Assembly (NCBI GenBank): GCA_045657665.1
Contig: JAZOTN010000018.1
Location: 35,628-99,627 of the forward strand
DNA: 64,000 nucleotides
Source of the DNA: RUG12461 sp045657665
Lineage (GTDB): Bacteria > Bacillota > Clostridia > Lachnospirales > Lachnospiraceae
Reading direction: 5' to 3'
A program made the position numbers and the translations under genes. Shown piece after piece: positions 51,255 to 58,931 of this stretch (its first letter is position 1; each line of letters starts with the position of its first letter). The notes under the pieces were generated by a model that was not told the origin of the DNA, did no database searches, and saw nothing but the letters and a program-made list of their open reading frames with translations.

Positions 51255-53776
51255 AAAAAGGGATTATCAAGGGGATCGTTCTGGCCGTTGTTTTTGTGGC
51301 AGCGGTTTTCGCATTTTCCCATATGTCAAACCGGACAAACGAAGACCTGACGCGTGAGATGTCTTACGCGTCTCTTCCTCTTGTGGTCTTAAAAAGCGGC
51401 GGAGTCCGCGTGAATGAGATCAGAGGCTACACAGCGGAGATGGATCTTCCGCATACCCGTGATACCATTACACCGATCGATGACAGCCGTATCATTCCGG
51501 TTGAGATACAGCTGGGAACAAAGCCCATTACGGGGATCTCTTATCAGATCCGGAGTCTTGACGGAAAAGAACTGCTTGTGGACGAACAGATCCGTGATTT
51601 TGAATCGAGTCACGGCAGGATTGAAACAGAGATCCCGATCCAGGGAATTGTCGATAAGGAAACGGAATACTTCCTCGAGATCCTGATCTCCGATCCAAAC
51701 GATACCTATTCCTATATTACAAGGATTATGGAAAGCGAGGAGAGCTATCCCGCGGAATGCATCGCATTTGCCATGGATTTTCACGAGAGGGCGCTGAACC
51801 CGGATGCTTATGAAACGCTCGCGACGTACCTCGAACCGGATTCTTCAGGGGATAATTCCACACTTGCGCATGTGACGATCAATTCTTCCCTGAAGCAGGT
51901 AGGATGGGCGGATTTCGGAGGAACTGAACAGGAGCCGCCGATCCCGAGAGTGATGGAACTGACACCATCGTACAGTGTCGTGCTTCTTGACTTTGTGATG
52001 ACAAGGATTGGTGACGACGGACAGACGGAGTATTATAATTGCGAAGAATACTTCCGGATCCGACATACTTCGGACCGGGATTACCTTTTGAATTATGACC
52101 GCACCATGAACCAGATCTTTAACGGTGAAGATGCAATGGTATACGGGAGTTACCTGCAGCTTGGTATCTGCGATGGTGACGTGAATTATCTGGCGAACGA
52201 ATCTGCCACAGCCGCGGCTTTTGTTCAGGAAGGAGACCTCTGGTGTTATAACGTGGCCAATTCCAGACTGATCCGCATTTTCAGCTTCCGGGGTCCGGAA
52301 GGCGTGGATGAACGGGAAAACTACGGAGAACACGACATAAAGATCGTCAGCATTGACGAAGAGGGAAGCGTCAATTTTGTCGTTTACGGGTATATGAACC
52401 GTGGAGAGCATGAAGGAAAGTGCGGGATCGGGATATACCGATTTAATGCCGTGACAAATACCGTTGAAGAAGAGGCGTTTATTCCGTATCAGGGTTCCTA
52501 TCAGGTTCTGAAATCGGATATCGGACTGCTCATGTACGAGAATGAGGCAAATCAGTTTGCACTTTTGATCGGCGGGTATGTGTACAGCATCGATCTTACG
52601 GATCGCAGCGTTACAACACTGCTGACCGGTCTTTCCGAGGGAACTTACACTATTTCGGAATCCAACCGGTATCTTGCTTATCAGAGTGAAGGCGGGATCG
52701 CGACTGCGACCAGGCTGTCGATCCTTGACTTTGAGAACGGGTCGACGTTTGATATCGATGCGGATCCCGGAGAGTATTTAAAACCCCTGGGCTTCATGCA
52801 GGAGGATCTGATCTATGGCTGCGCATATGCGAAGGATATCCAGACAGACGGGGCAGGAACGGTTTCCTTCCCGATGAAGAAGATCATGATCATTTCGACC
52901 GATCCTTCTCATGAGGTGCTGAAAGAATACAGCAAGCCGGACTATTATGTAACGGATATTTATCTTGAGGATTATACGATCTATCTGAACCGGGTCAGCT
53001 TCGACGGCATCACCTATGTGGAAGCGGATCAGGATACGATCATGAACCGCGAGGGGAACTCCATGGAAGCGGTTACGATCCATTCCACGGTCACCGAAGT
53101 CAAGGAAACGGAATATCAGATTGATTTCGGAAATACCATCACAAATACATCTCCGAAGATGATCACTCCGAAGGATATCGCACTGGAAGAGGACCGGACT
53201 GTGCTCCTGAATCCCCAGCGTCAGAATGAACGGTTTTTTGTATATGCAAAAGGAAAGGTGCAGATTGGCTCGGATATTTTAAGGGATGCGGTTGACCGGG
53301 CGAATACGGACTGCGGAGTAGTCGTTGGAGACGAAGCGGAGTACTTATGGAAAAGAGCTCGTGCATCGGCCAAACGTTCGATTCCGATCAACGAGGAGGT
53401 TGTGGCGGAGAATCATTCCTCAATCTCAAAATGTATCAGTGCACTGCTGGATGTGGAAGGCATCAGCATTGACGTGGAATCGCTTCTTCGGAGCGGACAG
53501 ACTCCGCGTGAAATTTTGTCGGGAAGCCTTAAGGATGCCAGATTTATGGATCTGACCGGCTGCAACGTGGAAGAGGTGCTTTACTATATCAGCTGCGGTG
53601 CGCCTGTGTTTGCACTTTCAGGTAATAACGAAGCGGTACTTCTGGTAGGATATGATCAGAATTCCGTGATGGTTTATAATCCGATGACACCCGGAAATTC
53701 TCCGGTATCTTTTGCGGATGCGGATGAACTTTTCGAAAGGAACGGAAATGTGTTTCTCACTTATCTGAAGCAGTAG
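51251..53776 (+). CDS. Membrane-anchored beta-propeller protein with inactive C39-like domain
   Basis: An 841-residue protein with one N-terminal helix (~5-24) and then a large extracellular region. Residues ~200-560 look like a beta-propeller of repeated strands (LGICDGDVNY, YRFNAVTN, YVYSIDLTDRS). The C-terminal ~130 residues have a C39-like papain-type peptidase layout: Cys in SISKCISALLDVEG, later GCNVEEVLYYISCGAPVFALS, and NEAVLLVGYDQ. However, the position normally held by the catalytic His (H-x-V-L-L-V-G-Y) is Glu794, so the domain is probably an inactive, binding version. TTG start overlaps the patatin stop. It is followed by a weak stem-loop at 53777-53801. Function unknown. Confidence 0.72.
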   Translation: MKKGIIKGIVLAVVFVAAVFAFSHMSNRTNEDLTREMSYASLPLVVLKSGGVRVNEIRGYTAEMDLPHTRDTITPIDDSRIIPVEIQLGTKPITGISYQIRSLDGKELLVDEQIRDFESSHGRIETEIPIQGIVDKETEYFLEILISDPNDTYSYITRIMESEESYPAECIAFAMDFHERALNPDAYETLATYLEPDSSGDNSTLAHVTINSSLKQVGWADFGGTEQEPPIPRVMELTPSYSVVLLDFVMTRIGDDGQTEYYNCEEYFRIRHTSDRDYLLNYDRTMNQIFNGEDAMVYGSYLQLGICDGDVNYLANESATAAAFVQEGDLWCYNVANSRLIRIFSFRGPEGVDERENYGEHDIKIVSIDEEGSVNFVVYGYMNRGEHEGKCGIGIYRFNAVTNTVEEEAFIPYQGSYQVLKSDIGLLMYENEANQFALLIGGYVYSIDLTDRSVTTLLTGLSEGTYTISESNRYLAYQSEGGIATATRLSILDFENGSTFDIDADPGEYLKPLGFMQEDLIYGCAYAKDIQTDGAGTVSFPMKKIMIISTDPSHEVLKEYSKPDYYVTDIYLEDYTIYLNRVSFDGITYVEADQDTIMNREGNSMEAVTIHSTVTEVKETEYQIDFGNTITNTSPKMITPKDIALEEDRTVLLNPQRQNERFFVYAKGKVQIGSDILRDAVDRANTDCGVVVGDEAEYLWKRARASAKRSIPINEEVVAENHSSISKCISALLDVEGISIDVESLLRSGQTPREILSGSLKDARFMDLTGCNVEEVLYYISCGAPVFALSGNNEAVLLVGYDQNSVMVYNPMTPGNSPVSFADADELFERNGNVFLTYLKQ

Positions 53777-53877
53777 GTTAAAACATACTGTTGTTTTAAA
53801 CATTTTATACAAAGTGCTGTAAAAACACACGGAAATAAAGATCATTCGGTCAGTTTTCACGATTTTTCGAAACGCAC

Positions 53878-53906
53878 TTGAAAACAGCGGTATAAAAGGA
53901 TATAGT
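53878..53906 (+). promoter_or_regulatory. Candidate promoter of the HPr-like/DUF6465 pair
   Basis: TTGAAA (53878-53883) and TATAGT (53901-53906) are 17 nt apart. They lie 45 nt upstream of the HPr-like start codon, with a further AT-rich leader between. Confidence 0.55.
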
Positions 53907-53951
53907 TTACTTTGATGCAGGTTGACAAAATGATTTTTTCAGAGGTCATTT

Positions 53952-54206
53952 ATGAGTAAGAAAGAGATAGTTGTTTCCGATGTAAGCAAAAAACATGAAA
54001 ATCCCATTGCGGAGCTTGTACAGGTTGCATGCCGGTTTGACAGCAACATTACTCTGGTAAGCGATGATCGTCGGATCAACGCGAAAAGCATTATGGGGAT
54101 CATGGCATTTAATCCGTCCAGTGGTATGACCATCAATATTGAGACAGACGGTAAGGATGAATCAGAAGCTTTAGAAGCAATGGAACAGTTTTTACTTTGT
54201 GTATAA
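53952..54206 (+). CDS. HPr-like phosphocarrier family protein with Asn in place of Arg17
   Basis: An 84-residue HPr-fold protein. By direct count, His15 and Ser46 are both conserved (KKHENPIAELV and NAKSIMG), as is Pro18. Arg17, which is essential for phosphotransfer by EI/EIIA in classical HPr, is replaced by Asn (H-E-N-P instead of H-A-R-P). So it may be phosphorylated by HPr kinase at Ser46 but is doubtful as a PTS carrier, comparable to but distinct from Crh (Gln15). No other PTS gene is nearby. It forms a pair with DUF6465, 17 nt apart. Confidence 0.82.
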   Translation: MSKKEIVVSDVSKKHENPIAELVQVACRFDSNITLVSDDRRINAKSIMGIMAFNPSSGMTINIETDGKDESEALEAMEQFLLCV

Positions 54207-54223
54207 AAACGGAGGGATAGAAG

Positions 54224-54550
54224 ATGCAAGCGAGTGAAGTGAAAGCAGCTGCTGTGAAAACAGCATCCGCTGCAAAGAAAACCGTAAAAAAGGCAGCAAC
54301 AAAAACTGCAGTAAAAGCGAGTGCAGCAGTGAACGCTGCAAAAGAAGAACTTATGACAGATGTATACGTTCAGTACGGCGACCGGGAAGTCATCACCAAA
54401 GATGTTGTAGCCCGTGTTAAAGAGGCTTATGTGAATGAAGGACATAAGGTTTCCTCGATCAAATCCGTTCAGGTTTATATCAAGCCGGAGGAGAACGCCG
54501 CATATTATGTGATCAACAAAAAGTCGGCAGGTAAGGTTGATCTGTTCTGA
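54224..54550 (+). CDS. DUF6465 family protein
   Basis: A 108-residue protein. The first ~45 residues are a Lys/Ala-rich helix (TASAAKKTVKKAATKTAVK), resembling histone-H1-like tails. The last ~60 are a small alpha/beta domain (MTDVYVQYGDREVI ... SVQVYIKPEENAAYYVINKKSAGKVDL) that matches DUF6465. No catalytic residues are seen. The basic tail could bind nucleic acid or membrane. Co-transcribed with the HPr-like gene and closed by a terminator. Function unknown. Confidence 0.8.
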   Translation: MQASEVKAAAVKTASAAKKTVKKAATKTAVKASAAVNAAKEELMTDVYVQYGDREVITKDVVARVKEAYVNEGHKVSSIKSVQVYIKPEENAAYYVINKKSAGKVDLF

Positions 54551-54581
54551 TCCCTGGCCGGCATTCACAGATCGATAGAAT

Positions 54582-54626
54582 CCGTATCTCTTGTAAGTTT
54601 CTTATAGGAGATACGGTTTTTCTTTT
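54582..54626 (+). terminator. Intrinsic terminator after DUF6465
   Basis: CCGTATCTCTTGTAAG pairs with CTTATAGGAGATACGG (two G-U pairs) and is followed by TTTTTCTTTT. Confidence 0.85.
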
Positions 54627-54641
54627 ATACGGAGAGGTGTT

Positions 54642-56081
54642 ATGGAAACGAAAAATGAATACGGACTTTCCCGTGAGGAAGCGATTCGTTATCGTCTTTC
54701 CATCAGGGAGTGTCTTTTTGGGGAAAAGGAGTTTTACCGGAGGGTGTTTATTGTTGTTCTGCCGATCATGGTGCAGAATACGCTCACCAATGTGGTAAGT
54801 CTCCTTGACAATGTGATGATAGGGCAGGTTGGAACACTTCCCATGTCTGCGGTTTCAATCGTTAACCAGCTGATATTTGTGTTTTACCTGTGTATTTTCG
54901 GTGCGATCGCAGGGGCCGGTATCTATACGACCCAGTACGTCGGGAAAGGCGACGATGAAGGCGTCCGCTTTACCATGCGCTTTAAACTGCTTGTGGCAGC
55001 AGTGCTTTGCGGATGTGCGATCCTGCTCTTTTTGACAAAGGGATCGTTTTTTATCGATCTTTATATTGCGGAAGATACCAGTGCTTCAGACCGGCTCACT
55101 ACGCTTTCCCTGGCCGGTCAGTATCTGGGGGTTATGATGATCGGACTCATTCCGTTCTCACTGACGCAGTGCTATTCCGGTACTCTTCGGGAGGCCGGTC
55201 AGACGGTGCTGCCGATGATATCGAGCATGATCTCGATGGCCGTGAACTTTGTTTTTAACCTGCTGCTGATCTTCGGTTATCTCGGTTTTCCGAAACTCGG
55301 TGTTGTCGGCGCGGGAATCGCAACCGTGATATCAAGATTTGTGGAATGTGCGATCGTGATCATCTTTACCTATGTAAAAAGGGATAAGTATCCGTTTTTC
55401 ATCGGATTGTTCCGCGGATTCCGGATCCCTCTGGAAATGATTCCAAAGCTTATCGGGAAGAGCATACCTCTTCTTCTTAACGAATCCCTTTGGAGCCTTG
55501 GCCAGGCGGCTCTTTTGCAGAGCTACTCCATCCGGGGGATCGAGGTGGTGGCGGCTCTTAATATCTGTTCCACGATATCCATGCTGTTTAATGAGGCATT
55601 TATTTCACTCGGCAGCGCAACGGCGATCATCGTAGGACAGGAGCTGGGCGCGAACAGGCTGGTGAACGCGCGCCGCACCTCATGGCGGATGGTATCTCTG
55701 ACCATGGGGGTCTGTGTCGTTGCAGGAGCGCTGTTGTTTCTTGTGTCACCCGCTGTTCCGAACATCTATAATACGGAGAGCGGGATCCGTGAGATGGCCA
55801 GCGCCTGTATCCGTGTGGTGGCTGTCTGCATGCCGATCAACGGATACGCGAACGTGGCTTATTTTACACTTCGCGCCGGTGGAAAAACAGGGATCACATT
55901 TTTGTTTGACAGCTGTTTCACCTGGGGTGTATCAGTGGTCGCGGCCTATTGTCTTGCGCATTTTACAGCGCTGCCGCTGGTCTGGATATACGGGATTGTG
56001 ATGCTTCTGGATTTTCTTAAGGATGTTCTCGGGTTTGTCCTCATGCGGAGCGGGATCTGGGTCAAGAATATCGTTGCATAA
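54642..56081 (+). CDS. MATE family efflux transporter (second copy)
   Basis: A 479-residue polytopic membrane protein with twelve helices in two halves; motifs include LPIMVQNTLTNVVSLLDNVMIGQVG and GQELGANRLVNARRTSWRM, typical of MATE transporters. It is more distant from the MATE protein at 12504. A 28-residue cytosolic N-terminus precedes the first helix. AGAGG-type ribosome site. It stands alone between a terminator and the mini-flagellin promoter. Substrate unknown. Confidence 0.88.
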   Translation: METKNEYGLSREEAIRYRLSIRECLFGEKEFYRRVFIVVLPIMVQNTLTNVVSLLDNVMIGQVGTLPMSAVSIVNQLIFVFYLCIFGAIAGAGIYTTQYVGKGDDEGVRFTMRFKLLVAAVLCGCAILLFLTKGSFFIDLYIAEDTSASDRLTTLSLAGQYLGVMMIGLIPFSLTQCYSGTLREAGQTVLPMISSMISMAVNFVFNLLLIFGYLGFPKLGVVGAGIATVISRFVECAIVIIFTYVKRDKYPFFIGLFRGFRIPLEMIPKLIGKSIPLLLNESLWSLGQAALLQSYSIRGIEVVAALNICSTISMLFNEAFISLGSATAIIVGQELGANRLVNARRTSWRMVSLTMGVCVVAGALLFLVSPAVPNIYNTESGIREMASACIRVVAVCMPINGYANVAYFTLRAGGKTGITFLFDSCFTWGVSVVAAYCLAHFTALPLVWIYGIVMLLDFLKDVLGFVLMRSGIWVKNIVA

Positions 56082-56086
56082 AAAAG

Positions 56087-56115
56087 TTGAAAAATCCCGA
56101 AAACCATGCTATGTT
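56087..56115 (+). promoter_or_regulatory. Candidate sigma-A promoter of the mini-flagellin gene
   Basis: TTGAAA (56087-56092) and TATGTT (56110-56115) are separated by 17 nt. No sigma-28 box is found, unlike most flagellin genes. Confidence 0.5.
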
Positions 56116-56159
56116 TAAGATAACTATAGACAGGTGTTCATGGAAAGGAGCGGATGCTT

Positions 56160-56924
56160 ATGAGCAACGTATCAGGTGTCAGTCAGGCGAATCTATACGG
56201 ACAGCTTGCAAGCGGCGTTCGGCTTCGGACTGCAGCGGACGGTGCATCGGAGCTTGGTATAGCGGAAAAAGAAAATATTCAGGTTACAGGTTATGAAGTA
56301 GGTAACAGCAATGCGGAATCCGGAAGAGAGGTTGCGAATATTTCGGATGCAGCATTGGGCGGTATCACGGATTATCTGAAGAGGATCCGGGAACTGGCGC
56401 TTTCTTCTATGAATGATGCGACCACTACGGAGTCCGATCGTGCGACCTATCAGCAGGAAATCGAGCAGCTGAAGCAGGGCATTGCCGATACTGCCGAGCA
56501 GACGACCTACAATACAAAGAGACTTTTAGACGGGACGTATTCCGAATTCCGTATGGCGACGGATGCAAACGGTGGTTCCGCGAGTGTTACCAATGTGAAT
56601 GCAACGCTGGAGGCACTCGGCATTGCGGATTTTGACGTGACGGGTGATTTTTCTCTGGATACGATCGACAAGGCACTTGAAATGGTTTCAAGCGGACGGT
56701 CCACCCTCGGTGCAGAGTCCAATGCTCTCGAATATCTTCAGAATTACAATTCCACTGCGGCATACTCCCATACCGCTTCGGTAAGCAGACTGGAAGATCT
56801 CGATTATCCGCAGGCGGTTGAGGAAAAGAAAAAACAGGAAACACTTCAGCAATATGCGCTTCTGATGCAAAAGAAGAAGCAGGAGGATGAAGCAAGAAAA
56901 AGCAGCATGTTCTGGACAAGCTAA
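56160..56924 (+). CDS. Short flagellin-like protein
   Basis: This encodes ~254 residues. The N-terminal helix follows flagellin: LASGVRLRTAADGASELGIAEK, then RIRELALSSMNDATTTESDR and EIEQLKQGIADTAEQTTYNTKRLLDG. The C-terminal half has the matching ALEMVSSGRSTLGAESNALEYL and SRLEDLDYPQAVEE helix. It lacks the surface D2/D3 domains and the very C-terminal polymerisation residues are replaced by a charged tail (QKKKQEDEARKS). So it could be a minor filament, cap-junction or export-regulated protein rather than the main filament subunit. ATG 56160 lies 9 nt after AAGGAG; ATG 56154 is closer. Confidence 0.82.
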   Translation: MSNVSGVSQANLYGQLASGVRLRTAADGASELGIAEKENIQVTGYEVGNSNAESGREVANISDAALGGITDYLKRIRELALSSMNDATTTESDRATYQQEIEQLKQGIADTAEQTTYNTKRLLDGTYSEFRMATDANGGSASVTNVNATLEALGIADFDVTGDFSLDTIDKALEMVSSGRSTLGAESNALEYLQNYNSTAAYSHTASVSRLEDLDYPQAVEEKKKQETLQQYALLMQKKKQEDEARKSSMFWTS

Positions 56925-56933
56925 ATGAAAAGA

Positions 56934-56967
56934 TGGGAGATGTATCCAAGGATGCATCTCCTTTTTT
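56934..56967 (+). terminator. Intrinsic terminator after mini-flagellin
   Basis: GGAGATGTATCC pairs with GGATGCATCTCC (one G-U) and a 2-nt loop, then TTTTTT. It shows that the ATG at 56933 is not the start of the next gene. Confidence 0.85.
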
Positions 56968-56995
56968 GGGACAGGCATCATGCGGAGAGAAAAGA

Positions 56996-57475
56996 ATGCT
57001 TGAAAATGTATCGTCGATGTTTGACGACTATTCTGAAATGATCGCTTTCAAGATAGGAAAAAAAGCCTCCTATACCCTGGCGATGAGAGAGTTTCAGGAG
57101 AGATGCGGTCATTATTTCACGGAAATGACCGGATATACATCGGAATCAGATGAAAAAGATAAAGCGGCGGATGAGATCGCAGTCACCTTTGTAAATGCAG
57201 TAAAAGAGCGTTTTTCCGGAAAGCACGGGCCGGGGAAAGGAAAGGTTTCCGGAAGAAAGCGGCTGGATCTCAGTTTTTTTATGATTTATTACGTGTTTCC
57301 CGCCATTCTTCTCACCGGCCATCCGGACGCGGAGCTGATCGCACAGCACCTTCAGGAGGAATGGAATAAGGAAATGGAGCAGAACCTTACGTATACGGAT
57401 TATGATACGATCCGCAATGCGTTTCAGGAAAAGCTGTTTGGCCTGATCCCCATCCGGGATAAGAGTGAAGACTGA
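56996..57475 (+). CDS. Hypothetical helical protein
   Basis: About 159 residues. Start chosen at 56996 (after GGAGAGA) because the longer frame begins inside a terminator. The protein is mostly alpha-helical and charged (MLENVSSMFDDYSEMIAFKIGKKASYTLAMREFQERCG) with one hydrophobic stretch (LDLSFFMIYYVFPAILL) that could be a single membrane or buried helix. No family recognised. The TrmO gene starts 1 nt after its stop, so they may be co-translated. Confidence 0.6.
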   Translation: MLENVSSMFDDYSEMIAFKIGKKASYTLAMREFQERCGHYFTEMTGYTSESDEKDKAADEIAVTFVNAVKERFSGKHGPGKGKVSGRKRLDLSFFMIYYVFPAILLTGHPDAELIAQHLQEEWNKEMEQNLTYTDYDTIRNAFQEKLFGLIPIRDKSED

Positions 57476-57476
57476 G

Positions 57477-58175
57477 ATGAGCCAGAAAGTCACACTTACT
57501 CCCATAGCACATATCCGTACGGATTTTCCGGAAAAGTTCGGAATACCGAGACAAAGCAATCTCATTCCGGAAACAACCGGCAGGATCATCTTTGAGTCAG
57601 ATTTCAGGGATCCCCTGATGCTGAAAGGAATCGGGGGATTTGAATACTTGTGGCTTCTCTGGGGATTTCAGGGAAATTCAAAATGGTCGAAGACTGTTCG
57701 TCCGCCAAGGCTCGGCGGGAAAGAAACAGTTGGGGTTTTCGCATCCCGTTCCCCGTATCGACCGAATCCGATAGGGCTGTCTTCTGTCCGGCTGATCGGA
57801 ACAGAGGAAACCGGGAACGGACCGGAGCTGATCGTTTCAGGTGCGGATCTTCGGGATAATACCCCGATCTATGATATCAAGCCTTATATCGCGTACGCGG
57901 ACAGCCATCCCGAGGCGGCAGAGGGATTTGCGGGAGATCATACATGGGAGGAACTCACGGTCGTTTTTCCGGAAGAGCTTCTTAACAGGATCCCGGAAGA
58001 AAAACGATCCGCGGCAAAAAAGGTTCTTTCCCTGGATCCGAGACCGCGATACGGGGATACTCCGGAAAGCATCTACGGAGTTGCTTTTGCAGGGAAGGAT
58101 ATCCGTTTTTCCGTGAAAGAAAACGTATTGACCGTAACCGATGTGATGGAATACGGAGAAAACAAGATCAAGTAG
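57477..58175 (+). CDS. trmO: tRNA (N6-threonylcarbamoyladenosine37-N6)-methyltransferase
   Basis: A 232-residue TsaA/VirR-type SAM enzyme that methylates t6A37 in threonine tRNAs. Signature motifs: SPYRPNPIGLSSVRL (substrate and SAM loop) and DIKPYIAYADS. Length is normal. ATG 57477 is used; a GTG four codons earlier is possible. It directly follows the helical hypothetical protein and precedes the PilZ gene by 15 nt. Confidence 0.93.
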   Translation: MSQKVTLTPIAHIRTDFPEKFGIPRQSNLIPETTGRIIFESDFRDPLMLKGIGGFEYLWLLWGFQGNSKWSKTVRPPRLGGKETVGVFASRSPYRPNPIGLSSVRLIGTEETGNGPELIVSGADLRDNTPIYDIKPYIAYADSHPEAAEGFAGDHTWEELTVVFPEELLNRIPEEKRSAAKKVLSLDPRPRYGDTPESIYGVAFAGKDIRFSVKENVLTVTDVMEYGENKIK

Positions 58176-58190
58176 TGCTTGGAGGCATTT

Positions 58191-58910
58191 TTGAAGATTA
58201 CAGAGCTGAAAGAGGGAACTGAGCTGGTCCTTGAGATCGTGTGGGGAGAATCGAGCTACGAGATCCCTACGAAAATTGTACTATCGATGGCGAGCAGAGT
58301 TTTTATACAATCCTTTACCTATAAAGGAAAAACACTGGATCTGAACAATCCGTCCTTTAACGGGATGGTGTTCAATATCTATGCAAGTCCCAGTGAAGAT
58401 TCAGGAAGACTGGCATGGAAGTCGGTCAAGCTGGAAATGCGGACGGTTAAAGCTAAGATCTTTTATGAGGTCAAACCCAATGCTTTCCATATGGATGGGC
58501 AGGAATGCGAGCGTCGGGATGCCAAAAGGATCCGGTTGGGGCTCCCGGGAGTGGTTCGGATACCTATGGAAAACCGGGAGATCAATGTGGAAATATATGA
58601 TTTCAGCAGGGACGGAGTGGCTTTTACCACGGAAGAGAATCTTCGGCTTGTTGGCGCCATGATTGATGTGTTTTTTGTAGAACGCATCCGCTCCCACCAG
58701 TTTGAGCTCCATCTGGTTGCAAGGTGTGTCCGTAAACAGGAGGGAGACAGATACCTTTACGGATGCCACATCCGGACGATGGATAAAGAAGCAACAACGT
58801 ATCTTTCACAGAAAACCATGGATATCCAGATGGAGGCGATCGAGGAGAAACGCAGACAGCAGGAATCTCTGCAGAACGGCCAGCAGGCCGGCAGCAGTCC
58901 CTTTATCTGA
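58191..58910 (+). CDS. PilZ domain protein (c-di-GMP receptor)
   Basis: This encodes 239 residues. The N-terminal ~105 are a YcgR-like beta domain. The PilZ domain follows: RDAKR at 109-113 (R-x3-R) and DFSRDG at 137-142 (D-x-S-x-x-G), the two halves of the c-di-GMP site, both intact. The C-terminal ~30 residues are Gln/Ser-rich. The TTG at 58191 sits 5 nt after GGAGG; another TTG at 58179 is out of place for that site. It likely reads the c-di-GMP made by the GGDEF protein at 9795 and could act on flagellar or envelope machinery. It sits between trmO and guaA. Confidence 0.88.
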   Translation: MKITELKEGTELVLEIVWGESSYEIPTKIVLSMASRVFIQSFTYKGKTLDLNNPSFNGMVFNIYASPSEDSGRLAWKSVKLEMRTVKAKIFYEVKPNAFHMDGQECERRDAKRIRLGLPGVVRIPMENREINVEIYDFSRDGVAFTTEENLRLVGAMIDVFFVERIRSHQFELHLVARCVRKQEGDRYLYGCHIRTMDKEATTYLSQKTMDIQMEAIEEKRRQQESLQNGQQAGSSPFI

Positions 58911-58931
58911 TGATAAAACCGGGAGAAGCAT

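Noticed and set aside
56933..56995. Upstream start for the helical hypothetical protein
   Set aside because: It lies inside a terminator hairpin; 56996 has GGAGAGA.
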